A DNA stretch of 64,000 nucleotides, taken from positions 310,001 through 374,000 of the forward strand of contig NZ_CP036298.1 of NCBI RefSeq assembly GCF_007752135.1, given 5' to 3'. A program made the position numbers and the translations under genes. How positions within the stretch are numbered: the first letter of the stretch is position 1; each line of letters starts with the position of its first letter. Positions 52,904 to 61,757 of this stretch are shown here, piece after piece. The notes beneath the pieces are model-generated. The model was not told where the DNA came from, did no database searches, and was given only the letters and a program-made list of their open reading frames with translations. The stretch is from Aureliella helgolandensis. GTDB taxonomy: Bacteria; Planctomycetota; Planctomycetia; Pirellulales; Pirellulaceae.

Positions 52904-54127
52904 ATGTGGGATTTAATCATTGTCGGAGGTGGGGCCGCAGGTCTCTGGGCGGCTGGTACGGCCGCCGCCCGTGGTCGCCGCGTCTTGGTGCTTGAGAAGA
53001 ACAACAAGCCAGGTGTGAAGATCCTGATGTCGGGCGGCACGCGTTGCAATATTACCCATCACTGCGGAATTCAGGGGATCATGGATGCTTTTGGCCGGCA
53101 AGGCCGCTTCCTCAAACCTGCATTGTACGAATTGCCTCCGTCGGCGGTGGTGGAGGAATTTCATCGATTGGGGGTTGAAACCAAAGTGGAAGATACCGGC
53201 AAGGTCTTTCCCGTTAGCGATCGAGCCATCGATGTGCGGGACGCACTCCTGCGACGCTTGAACGCGGCCGGTGCGGAGCTGCGCAGTGGCGTGGCTGTGG
53301 TCGATGTAGCCAGAACCGAGGATGGAGCATGGCAGGTCGTGACCCATGAGGAGACGTTGCCGACCAGCAAAGTGCTGTTGTGTTGTGGCGGATTGTCCTA
53401 CGCCGCATGCGGTACGACTGGCGATGGGTATGCTTGGGCACGACAGGCTGGGCATACGGTTGAAAGGACCTTCCCCGCTTTAACGCCTCTTCTAAGCCCT
53501 GCAACTTGGGTTCACGAACTTACTGGCATCACGCTACCAAGTGTGGAAGCCAAAGTTGTGGTAGAGGGGGAGAGGAACAAGGATCCACGCTTGTTGAGCC
53601 GCGGAGGGTTCTTGTGGACTCACTTTGGTTGCTCCGGTCCGGTGCCCATGAACGTTTCACGGCACGTCGCGGCCCTCGCTCAACCACAGCACGCTACTTT
53701 GATCGTTGATCTTATCCCCGACGAGACAGAAGAGCAGGTGTTGCAGCGGCTGACACAAGCAGGTAAGCGAGGGATTGGTTCGATCCTAAACAGTTGGATT
53801 CCCAAGAGCTTATCGATCAAGTTGCTCGAGCGAGCACAGATTATCGACACAACAACCTGTTCGGAACTGCCCCGCAAAGCTCGGCTCAGCTTGATCGAAG
53901 ACCTCAAGAGGTTGCGAGTGCCCCTGAGTGGAACCCGCGGCTATGCCAAGGCCGAGGTGACGGCCGGTGGAGTGTCCACTAAAGAAGTGAATCCGCAAAC
54001 GATGGAAAGTCGATGTGCGCCGGGGCTGTTCTTGGCGGGGGAGATCTTGGACGTGGATGGGCCGATCGGCGGGTTTAATTTTCAAGCGGCATTCAGCACC
54101 GGGCATCTTGCTGGCCTGAATGTCTAG
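52904..54127 (+). CDS. HI0933-type NAD(P)/FAD-dependent oxidoreductase (BaiN/YhiN-like)
   Basis: The 407-residue flavoprotein starts MWDLIIVGGGAAGLWAAGTA with the FAD dinucleotide loop, then ARGRRVLVLEKNNKPGVKIL, SGGTRCNIT (family hallmark SGGGRCN), GLSYAACGTTGDGYAWA, and the closing GEILDVDGPIGGFNFQAAFSTGHLAG. The reaction is unknown for most members; BaiN reduces bile-acid precursors, which is not expected here. The frame is open from 52607, but ATG 52904 is chosen because the family starts with the FAD loop and the extra 99 residues look unrelated. Confidence 0.88.
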   Translation: MWDLIIVGGGAAGLWAAGTAAARGRRVLVLEKNNKPGVKILMSGGTRCNITHHCGIQGIMDAFGRQGRFLKPALYELPPSAVVEEFHRLGVETKVEDTGKVFPVSDRAIDVRDALLRRLNAAGAELRSGVAVVDVARTEDGAWQVVTHEETLPTSKVLLCCGGLSYAACGTTGDGYAWARQAGHTVERTFPALTPLLSPATWVHELTGITLPSVEAKVVVEGERNKDPRLLSRGGFLWTHFGCSGPVPMNVSRHVAALAQPQHATLIVDLIPDETEEQVLQRLTQAGKRGIGSILNSWIPKSLSIKLLERAQIIDTTTCSELPRKARLSLIEDLKRLRVPLSGTRGYAKAEVTAGGVSTKEVNPQTMESRCAPGLFLAGEILDVDGPIGGFNFQAAFSTGHLAGLNV

Positions 54128-54276
54128 AGCTGCGGGCTGCCGGTGCTGAGTGCCGTTCGCTCGAGCACGGACGTATCCGTTACGTGGAGTGCAAGCAACT
54201 GCGTCCCGGTTGAGCGAGAGGAGCCGGCGTGGGCTGACTCTGGTCCCTAGTAAGTGTTTTTCGAAGGTGCGAGTTG

Positions 54277-55284
54277 ATGGCAAAGATTTTGGTTACGGGC
54301 TATGGTGGCTTTTTGGGGGCTGCTGTTGCGCGGCAACTCCTGCGAGCGGGCTATGAAGTTCGTGGACTTGCCCGAGCAAATTATCCCCGTTTGGCCAGTC
54401 TAGGCGTGGAGTGTCTTGAGGGGGATGTGACCGATCGGGCCGTAGTGTTGCAAGCCGTGCAAGGATGTGCTGGAGTCGTGCACACTGCGGCCAAGGCTGG
54501 GGTGTGGGGAGCTTGGCAAGATTACTACCGGGTGAATACGCTGGCTACCTCTCATTTGCTCGAAGCAGCGCATCGACATGGGGTCCGCGCTTTTGTGCAT
54601 ACGAGCAGCCCTAGCGTGACGTTCGCTGGCGAGCATCAGTCGGGAGTGGATGAGAGTGCGCCCTACCCTAAAAAATGGCTTTGCTTCTATCCCCACACCA
54701 AAGCCCTGGCTGAGCAGGCAGTGCTGTCCGCCGCGAAGATAGGTCAGGTCCGGACCTGCGCCTTGCGTCCCCATTTGATTTGGGGCGAGCATGATCCGCA
54801 TCTCTTTCCACGCGTTATCGCCCGTGCCAAGCAGGGGAAATTGCGTCGAGTTGGGTCGGGCAAGAACTTGATCGATGTGGTTCACGTTGAATCGGCGGCC
54901 GGTGCTCACGTGCAAGCCATCAACCGATTGCTCGACGACGATCCACGCTTGAACGGACAAGCATTGTTCTTGACCGATGGGCAACCTGTGGAGTGTTGGG
55001 AGTGGATCTCAAAGATCTTGTCCACGGCGGGTGTGCCCGTCCCCACACGTTCGATTTCATACTCAGCAGCGTACGGCATTGGTGCGATATTGGAAGCAAT
55101 CTATTGGGGATTGAAACGCAAGCAGGAGCCGCCGATGACTCGCTTTGTCGCAGCCCAATTGGCGCTCGATCACTACTTTAATATCGATCGAGCACGAAAC
55201 TTGCTCGACTACCAACCCGAGCGCGATGTCGAAGCTGAGTTTGAAAAGTGCCGTCCCTGGTTGCAGCGGCTAGCCACTGCGTAG
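54277..55284 (+). CDS. NAD-dependent epimerase/reductase, OleD/HpnA-like SDR
   Basis: The 335-residue extended short-chain dehydrogenase has the NAD loop GYGGFLG, CLEGDVTDRAVVLQAVQGC, VHTAAKAGVWGAWQDYYRVN, VHTSSPSVTF and the catalytic YPHTK (Tyr/Lys), followed by RPHLIWGEHDPHLFPRVI, FLTDGQPV and WPWLQRL-like ends. The LIWG...H.P/R.I pattern is typical for OleD (2-alkyl-3-oxoalkanoate reductase) and 3-beta-hydroxysteroid-type dehydrogenases. OleA, OleB and OleC are not seen here, so the role is open. ATG 54277 is preferred over TTG 54274. Confidence 0.85.
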   Translation: MAKILVTGYGGFLGAAVARQLLRAGYEVRGLARANYPRLASLGVECLEGDVTDRAVVLQAVQGCAGVVHTAAKAGVWGAWQDYYRVNTLATSHLLEAAHRHGVRAFVHTSSPSVTFAGEHQSGVDESAPYPKKWLCFYPHTKALAEQAVLSAAKIGQVRTCALRPHLIWGEHDPHLFPRVIARAKQGKLRRVGSGKNLIDVVHVESAAGAHVQAINRLLDDDPRLNGQALFLTDGQPVECWEWISKILSTAGVPVPTRSISYSAAYGIGAILEAIYWGLKRKQEPPMTRFVAAQLALDHYFNIDRARNLLDYQPERDVEAEFEKCRPWLQRLATA

Positions 55285-55435
55285 CTATTGTTGGAACGCT
55301 CCGATCGCATGCCGGCTGGGTGAATCGTAACTCTGCGGGCTCGTGGTCTTACGGAGGTGCGGTAGAAGCATTTCCCATAACTTTCCTGGGCACGTTACAA
55401 TTGTCCGCACGATGACAATAAGCTTATGGATTTAA

Positions 55436-57112
55436 TTGACTGTGTTCATGCATCGCGCTCTATGGTATTTACTCTGGCTCGACTTTCGTGGTTCGCTACG
55501 AAGTGTGCTGAATATCCGCAATAGCTGGCGGCAGGTAGTGCTCTTGCTGCTGATGTTGTTGTTTGTTGGAATGATCATTTCCGCTCGCGCATTTGATCCG
55601 AGCGGATCGGGAGGCGGCCGATTTGGTGCAGCGATGCCGTTTTGGGCGCTGCTCTATCTATTGGCGACATGGTTGACCGCATCGGCCGATCGTGGCTTGG
55701 TGATGCGGCCCGCAGAAGTGCACTTTATTGTTGGTGGTCCGTTCCGCAGTCCTGATGTCATTACGCTCAATCTAGTGCGATTGGCATTTCGCTCGCTGAT
55801 AAGCGCTACGGTCCTATCCTTAATTGCCACCGCTTACGTCAGTAGCTTTCCTGCCGCGTTGATGGGAATGTGGCTGTTGATCGTGGTGTCGCTGCTGATT
55901 GGGATGATTGCCTCTTTGTCGGCTCGCTCGGCTCATACGATGTCGATCAAGCGGCTCCGGCGCCTGGTTTCGATGTTCGCCTTAGCCGGTTTTTTAATGT
56001 TGATTATCCAGGCGATGGGACAGTTGAGGGAGCACGGAGAGGTGCCACAGATCTCGACCGTGGCAGCGGCGGCGATCAATACGCCCATCGGTCGGGTAAT
56101 CTTGCCACCGCTGGGATGGATGTTTGCACCTCTCTCGTCCGCGAACTTCTTCCCCGATGCTTGTCTGCTCATGCCGGCTCGGCTGGCGGTCTTGGGACTG
56201 TTGATCGCCATGGTCTACGCGCTGGGGGGACGCTATGCAGAGGCCAGCACCAATCGAACCGATCAATCGGTCACCAAACGGCAGAACGCACTGCGTAGTG
56301 GAATTGCCGGCGGGGCGGGAGCCGCTTCATGGACTCGGCGATTGCGAGTACCCATGCCTGCCGCACTAGGAGGCATTGGAAGCGTTGCGTGGATGCAGAT
56401 GACCCATTCACTCCGGATCTTGCCACGCTATCTCATCTTCACCGCGGCTATTGTAGGCTTGGTTCTCGTTGTTCCCCTGATGGTCGATCCAGACCGACTC
56501 AAGGGGTGGGGGATGATGTCATGGATGACAGGTTTAACGCTGTACGCCGATTTCTTACTGCTGCTGCAACTGCCGGTAGGTTTCTTAGGCCCCGTTTCTC
56601 AACGCGAAATGCTCAAATCACTTCCCATTCCATCATGGCGGATTGTGGTGGGGCAATTGGCGGGGCCGCTCTTGCCGGTGTTGGTCTTGCACAGCCTAGT
56701 CGCCAGTTTATTTCTCTATCTGGTACCGCAGCAACGCTCCCAGGTCTTGGTGTTGTCATTGGCCTTGTTGCCAGCCGCCTTAGTCGTTACCGCAAACGTC
56801 AATCTGCTGGGCATGTGGAACATTATCCGGCCCAAAGCGCTGCAGCAACGCGATGCACTGGCCGCTGGTCGGGCAATGGCTAGCGTCTGGATCTTTTTCG
56901 CGATGTTGATTCCGGCCATCTTCGTATCGGCGGCTTGTGCTGGCCTGCTGGCTGCCCTGACCGGTGTTCCCATGCTGAGCTACCTGATTGGAGGTTCGCT
57001 CGGGGCTTTGCTATCGAGTTCGATCTACATTTCACTTTTGGCTCGCGCGTTTAGGAAATGGCAACCGAGCTCTCGTGAAGGTGGGCAAGAAGAAGTCGAA
57101 CACGATCGGTAG
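55436..57112 (+). CDS. Putative ABC exporter membrane protein
   Basis: The 558-residue protein is highly hydrophobic, with about ten membrane segments and no ATP-binding motif. It resembles the Firmicute/planctomycete putative ABC-exporter permeases: LWYLLWLDFRGSLRSVL at the start, VHFIVGGPFRSPDVITLNLVR in the first half, and VSQREMLKSLPIPSWRIVVGQL in the second. The RSPDV and KSLPIP motifs follow the transporter elbow helices that contact an ATPase. No ATPase gene is in the window. The start is TTG 55436 or ATG 55448. Confidence 0.7.
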   Translation: MTVFMHRALWYLLWLDFRGSLRSVLNIRNSWRQVVLLLLMLLFVGMIISARAFDPSGSGGGRFGAAMPFWALLYLLATWLTASADRGLVMRPAEVHFIVGGPFRSPDVITLNLVRLAFRSLISATVLSLIATAYVSSFPAALMGMWLLIVVSLLIGMIASLSARSAHTMSIKRLRRLVSMFALAGFLMLIIQAMGQLREHGEVPQISTVAAAAINTPIGRVILPPLGWMFAPLSSANFFPDACLLMPARLAVLGLLIAMVYALGGRYAEASTNRTDQSVTKRQNALRSGIAGGAGAASWTRRLRVPMPAALGGIGSVAWMQMTHSLRILPRYLIFTAAIVGLVLVVPLMVDPDRLKGWGMMSWMTGLTLYADFLLLLQLPVGFLGPVSQREMLKSLPIPSWRIVVGQLAGPLLPVLVLHSLVASLFLYLVPQQRSQVLVLSLALLPAALVVTANVNLLGMWNIIRPKALQQRDALAAGRAMASVWIFFAMLIPAIFVSAACAGLLAALTGVPMLSYLIGGSLGALLSSSIYISLLARAFRKWQPSSREGGQEEVEHDR

Positions 57113-57170
57113 TGGTTTACCTGTGGTATTATCTGGCGCAACGGTTTGTTGATATCGTCACCCACCGAGG

Positions 57171-57328
57171 GCAAGGAAGAGGGGCTGCAGGGTGATTGGG
57201 GTGCGGCCGTCGTGGTGAGGTGGGAGCTGTTGCTGTTGTTTTGCCACGGACCGGGGGGCCATGCTACTCTTGCGATTTGCGTCTCTCGTAAGCAAGGAAG
57301 GGTGGTTACTGCTGCAGGGTGATTGGGG
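57171..57328. repeat. Imperfect direct repeats behind the exporter gene
   Basis: gcaaggaag (57171 and 57292) and gctgcagggtgattgggg (57184 and 57311) appear twice, about 121-127 bases apart. The two copies frame a short spacer between convergent genes. No transposase is near. Confidence 0.6.
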
Positions 57329-57336
57329 GCCGCTCA

Positions 57337-59319
57337 CTAGCCTTCGATTAAAAGCGGCGGCATGGGGCAGTCTAGGAGGTCGGAAATACCGCGGAGTAAT
57401 TCTGCTTCCTGCCAGGTGACGTGCTGATCGGCACAGATGGCTGCGGCGCAGGCATCGACTAGCCGTCCTCGATGTTTCGCCGACACCAACGTCAGCTTTT
57501 TCATGATGATTTGCAACTCGGCCAGCGCGCTGGGTGAGCGGGATTGTTGCGTTAATTTCAATTCTGGCAGGAGTTGAGCCCCATTGCGAAACGCTGTGGC
57601 TGCAACGGTCGCGTTGTTCCCAGCTTCAGCTACGATCGACAGTAGAGAGGAGCATTCGGGGGCGAGTTGCTGGAGGTTGTAGTACTGTGTTCGAGGAGCT
57701 CGGACAGGCTCGAATTGTGGCCGCAAATGGCGCATGAGAACTTGGGCCAGCATCCATTCGAACAGATCAATCTGCTCGTCCGCCTGAGCCAATTCTACAA
57801 AGCAGAAACGGAACTCGGCAAATTGCTTAGCGGACATGGCTCGCAGGGATGGCAGCACGATGTTCATTAAGGGGAGACGTGCGCGATCGTCAACTTGATC
57901 AACTTGTGGCTGCAGTTTCTCGACGAGTTTCACTACGTCCGGTGATGCATGTTGTGCAAGAACGCTGAGCTGTGCCTTGCGAATGCTCGATTTCTTATCT
58001 AGCATCAATGCGTAGACGACGGCTCGGGCGCTGTACGTCTCGTGGGCCGCCTCAAGCAATGTCTCTGGAAGGGCTTGGATCAAATCGGCTGCGTAATCGC
58101 GGTGAGCGGTTGTCGGGTCTCCCACGTGTTCAATGGCATGGTCCACCAAGGCCACTGGGACCTCCGCAAGTTTTCTGTGGTAGCTGGACTGGGACGCGCC
58201 AGTGGAACCAGCAAATCCGGCTGCTCCCGCAACATTTCCTGGAGCGAAATTGCTGGCTGGGTTAACCGGCGCAGGAAACGCGCCATTCCAATTTGGCTCG
58301 ATGGCTCGAATGCGTTTGGCCAAAGGGGGGTGAGTAGCCCATAGGCCGGTGATGCCTTCCCAAACACCTTGCGCAAAGTACATGTGGCTGGCTTCAGCGG
58401 CATGGGGCGATTTGATAGCGGACCCCTCTTTGAAACCTCCAATGCGTTTGAGCGCATTGGCAATCCCCGCCGGATTTCGAGTGAATTGTACGGCTGAAGC
58501 ATCCGCCAAGTACTCGCGTTGCCGCGATACGGCAGCCTTAATCAGGTTCCCAAAGAACGTCCCAATGAATCCCAAGACAAGCAACGCAACGCCAATGGCC
58601 ATAATGACGATGATGACTTGACCACCATTGCCGTTATTGCTGTTGCTGCTGCTGCGTCGCGAACGCCCTGCTCCTGAGTAGAAGAACATGCGCATGACAA
58701 TCTGACCTGCCAGGCCGATTAGCAGTATTCCGTGCAGTACCCCAATCAGTCGAATGCTCATTCGCATGTCGCCATTGAGAATGTGGCTGAACTCGTGGGC
58801 AACGACCCCTTGCAATTCGTCACGGGTAAGTTGTTCAGCGCAACCACGTGTAATACCGAGTACTGCATCGCTGGGGGAGTAGCCTGCCGCAAAGGCGTTA
58901 ATCCCCTCCTCCTGCATCATATAGACCGGCGGAACAGGGACCCCCGAAGCCAGGGCCATTTCCTCTACCACATTCAAGACGCGACGCTCGACAGGATCTT
59001 TGGTGTCGGCGTGCAGTTTGCGACCACCGAGGCTCTCGGCAACACGCGTTCCACCACCGTTTTGAAGGTCCAAGATCTTGTAGAGCGAGCCACCGACGAT
59101 AATCATGAGAGTTACTAGGCCCGCGATGATCGGTACGGAGTATTGCTCAGGCTGGCTGGCAAACGGCTGAATCGCCCCACGAGCTTGCGTGCGAATGACG
59201 ATCACGGAAATTACCACCACGGTGGTCACAATCGCAATGACTGCCAACGCAAACATGGTAACTAGCCACCAAGTGCTCTTTCGAGCATCGGACTGGCGTT
59301 GAAAGAAATCGGTAGACAT
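57337..59319 (-). CDS. HtpX-like M48 family zinc metallopeptidase with extended C-terminus
   Basis: The 660-residue protein has two N-terminal membrane segments (about 17-43 and 62-82), an M48 protease domain with the zinc site HEFSH (175-179) and Glu269 in REYLADASAV, and two further membrane segments (about 190-213 and 234-258). The C-terminal 300 residues (from about 370) are predicted helical and have no domain I can name. M48/HtpX proteases remove damaged membrane proteins. Next to LemA this is the common planctomycete arrangement; the LemA gene lies 42 bases upstream and is probably co-transcribed. Confidence 0.9.
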   Translation of the reverse strand: MSTDFFQRQSDARKSTWWLVTMFALAVIAIVTTVVVISVIVIRTQARGAIQPFASQPEQYSVPIIAGLVTLMIIVGGSLYKILDLQNGGGTRVAESLGGRKLHADTKDPVERRVLNVVEEMALASGVPVPPVYMMQEEGINAFAAGYSPSDAVLGITRGCAEQLTRDELQGVVAHEFSHILNGDMRMSIRLIGVLHGILLIGLAGQIVMRMFFYSGAGRSRRSSSNSNNGNGGQVIIVIMAIGVALLVLGFIGTFFGNLIKAAVSRQREYLADASAVQFTRNPAGIANALKRIGGFKEGSAIKSPHAAEASHMYFAQGVWEGITGLWATHPPLAKRIRAIEPNWNGAFPAPVNPASNFAPGNVAGAAGFAGSTGASQSSYHRKLAEVPVALVDHAIEHVGDPTTAHRDYAADLIQALPETLLEAAHETYSARAVVYALMLDKKSSIRKAQLSVLAQHASPDVVKLVEKLQPQVDQVDDRARLPLMNIVLPSLRAMSAKQFAEFRFCFVELAQADEQIDLFEWMLAQVLMRHLRPQFEPVRAPRTQYYNLQQLAPECSSLLSIVAEAGNNATVAATAFRNGAQLLPELKLTQQSRSPSALAELQIIMKKLTLVSAKHRGRLVDACAAAICADQHVTWQEAELLRGISDLLDCPMPPLLIEG

Positions 59320-59361
59320 ACAGAGCGGTGTCGGTGAGAGAAGGGAGACAGTTGAGTCGTA

Positions 59362-59958
59362 TTAGAATGAGACCTTAGGGGCCTCGGCAATCGCTTTGCT
59401 ATCGAACTGCAGCAGTTCCGCATTTTGAGCATGTCCGAACATGCCAGCCAGCAAAACTGCCGGAAACCCTTGCCTGTAGATATTGTAGGAGGTAGCGGTG
59501 TCGTTGTACGCTTGACGCGCAAACGAGACTTTGTTCTCTGTGGTGGTGATTTCTTCCGTCAGCTGCATCATATTTTGATTGGCCTTCAAGTCCGGATACG
59601 CTTCCGACAAGGCGAAGAGGCGGCCAAGTGCGCCGGTTAGACCTTGTTCAGCGCCGGCCAGTGCTTGCATGGCGGCTGGATCGGAAGGGTCGCCAGCGGC
59701 TTGCTTGAGTCCCGATACAGCTTGGTTTCGAGCGTTGATGACTGCCTCGAGTGTGTCTTTTTCATGGGCCATGTAACCCTTGACGGTTTCGACCAGATTG
59801 GGAATGAGGTCGTATCGCCGCTTGAGCTGCACTTCGATTTGCGAAAATGCATTTTTGTAGCGTTCTCGTAGACTAACCAGATGGTTGTAGATCCCAATTC
59901 CATACAGGATGGCGATCAGAATTACCCCTAGAAAAACAGCTAAAACGATCCAGGCCAT
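59362..59958 (-). CDS. LemA family protein
   Basis: The 198-residue LemA protein starts MAWIVLAVFLGVILIAILYGIGIYN (one membrane helix), then YKNAFSQIEVQLKRRYDLIPNLVETVKGYM (family hallmark), LKANQNMMQLTEEITTTENKVSFARQAYND and YNIYRQGFPAVLLAGMFGH. The rest is a four-helix-like coiled bundle. The function is unknown; it is often paired with an HtpX-like or peptidase gene, as here. ATG 59956-59958 is preferred, since the frame's extra 36 codons add nothing LemA-like. Confidence 0.93.
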   Translation of the reverse strand: MAWIVLAVFLGVILIAILYGIGIYNHLVSLRERYKNAFSQIEVQLKRRYDLIPNLVETVKGYMAHEKDTLEAVINARNQAVSGLKQAAGDPSDPAAMQALAGAEQGLTGALGRLFALSEAYPDLKANQNMMQLTEEITTTENKVSFARQAYNDTATSYNIYRQGFPAVLLAGMFGHAQNAELLQFDSKAIAEAPKVSF

Positions 59959-60349
59959 GTTGTGAATTCTCCCACGTGGAATTGAAAAGCAAATTGCAAG
60001 ACTTAAGCATACCGTAACCACGGCTTGTCCGCAGTTCAGGAACGCTGATAGTCCCAGCAAACCCATTGGTACCTAATTGAGACCGATTGCAACAGGATAG
60101 GGCTTTGAATGCAAGGCAACTAGGCGCAGCCGCTCGGAAATTGCGCGTTGGGCCAGCTTGCGCGAGAATAGCTCACCAGCTCTAAAAGTGAGGGGTACTG
60201 GCGGGAGCGACTGCCACTTGGGGGAATCGCGGTGCTATTTGCCGATGTTTAGCGCTCGAGGGCGAGCAAGCATTGGATTGAGATCGGTTAGAATCTAGCC
60301 TGTCAAAGCTCATCCCTACCCTCACAAATTTCTAGGAGTTTCACCCGCG
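59959..60349. promoter_or_regulatory. Divergent regulatory region
   Basis: About 390 bases between the divergently oriented LemA gene and SGNH-DUF1080 gene, so promoters of both must be here. I see no gene or strong repeat in it. Confidence 0.4.
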
Positions 60350-61705
60350 ATGCGTCTACCCTATCGATTGATTCTAGGTGGTTTCCTCTTTGGAGTCTTC
60401 CTGCAGCCTGCTCTTGTTTCGGCGCAAACGGCGGCGATTGCCGAATCGTCATCTCTGCAGATTCCTGACACGGACGAAGGGCTGGCTGGCGTGGGGCCGC
60501 TGCGGCGGTACGACTGGTTTCGGAATCTGTGGCGGCAGAGACGCTCGACCTGGGCAACCCAAGTCGAGCAGGATCAAGGTGCAGTGGTCTTCCTAGGCGA
60601 TTCCATTACCCAGGGGTGGGGAGATGACGTTGGTGGCAGCTTTTCAGGGATGAAAGTTGCCAACCGTGGGATTAGCGGGGATACCACGCGGGGGATGCTG
60701 TTGCGTCTCCAAGAGGATGTGTTATCACTCAATCCTGCGGCCGTAGTCATCCTGATGGGGACCAACGATTTGGAAGAATTGGCGACACCGGAACAGGTCG
60801 CAGAGAATTTCTCAGCCATCATCTCAGCCCTCAAAGCTCATCGCGCAGACATGCCGATTGTCGTTTGCGAAGTGTTTCCTAGCTCGGAAAGCAAGAAACG
60901 CTCGGCGGAGAATATCAAAGCCGTCAATGCACTTTACCGGCAAGCAGTGCATGGGGATTCGCAAGTTACCGTGGTGGACACTTGGACGCTGTTTGCCGAT
61001 GCCAAGGGAGATGCCAAGGAAGCTGAGTTCCCAGACTTGTTGCACCCCAATCAAATTGGCTATGCCAAGTGGGCGGCAGCTTTGCGTCCGGTGCTGGCAA
61101 CGCTTGGCCTAATCGAAACCGAGACAGTCGCGTTCCAGCCCGATTCTGGATTTGAGAGTTTGTTCAACGGGCATGATCTAACGGGCTGGTGCTTGTTGCC
61201 GACTACCCAAAAGCAGCTCAAGCAACGAGCGGGGTGGAAGAATTCCCCGCCGTGGCCCATCGTTACGGAGCGTTTGGATCTTAGCGGAGAAACGGCGACA
61301 CCCGATGGACGCTACCGAGCCATCCATGGCCGCCTGGTGGTGACTACGCCTCCCGAAGGACGGAAGATTCAGCAGCTGTGGACCACCCGGGAATTCCCCG
61401 AAGACTTTACCCTCAAGCTTGAATTCCGCGCGACGCCCAATGCGGATAGTGGTGTGTTTGTGCGCGAGCCTCAATTGCAATGTCGCGACTACTTGCTGGC
61501 GGGGCCCTACAAGGATCTCAAGAATTTTCGAGAAGGCGAGTGGAATGAACTGGTCGTAGTTGTCCGGGGTAATTCCGCCAAATGCACCTGCAACGGCGAG
61601 GTCCTCGAGGCTGAATTTAAGTTGCCAGAGTCCGGTCCCATCGGATTGGAAGGTGACCGAGGGCAGATTGAATACCGGAACCTGCAGATCGGACCGGTTG
61701 AATAG
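60350..61705 (+). CDS. SGNH hydrolase fused to a DUF1080 domain
   Basis: The 451-residue secreted protein has a signal peptide, then a GDSL/SGNH esterase-type domain: VVFLGDSITQGWGDD (nucleophile Ser), VANRGISGDTTRGM (Gly), GTNDLEEL (Asn) and DLLHPNQIGYAKW (Asp-x-x-His). From about residue 268 a DUF1080 domain follows (GFESLFNGHDLTGWCLLP ... TLKLEFRATPNADSGVFVR ... GPIGLEGDRGQIEYRNLQI). SGNH domains in such proteins usually remove acetyl groups from polysaccharides; DUF1080 should bind or cleave sugar. The pair suits algal polysaccharide use. Confidence 0.9.
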   Translation: MRLPYRLILGGFLFGVFLQPALVSAQTAAIAESSSLQIPDTDEGLAGVGPLRRYDWFRNLWRQRRSTWATQVEQDQGAVVFLGDSITQGWGDDVGGSFSGMKVANRGISGDTTRGMLLRLQEDVLSLNPAAVVILMGTNDLEELATPEQVAENFSAIISALKAHRADMPIVVCEVFPSSESKKRSAENIKAVNALYRQAVHGDSQVTVVDTWTLFADAKGDAKEAEFPDLLHPNQIGYAKWAAALRPVLATLGLIETETVAFQPDSGFESLFNGHDLTGWCLLPTTQKQLKQRAGWKNSPPWPIVTERLDLSGETATPDGRYRAIHGRLVVTTPPEGRKIQQLWTTREFPEDFTLKLEFRATPNADSGVFVREPQLQCRDYLLAGPYKDLKNFREGEWNELVVVVRGNSAKCTCNGEVLEAEFKLPESGPIGLEGDRGQIEYRNLQIGPVE

Positions 61706-61757
61706 TGCAGCTCTAGCCGTGCGGCAGTGCGGCGCGTTCCGAAAAATTGGTTCGTTC

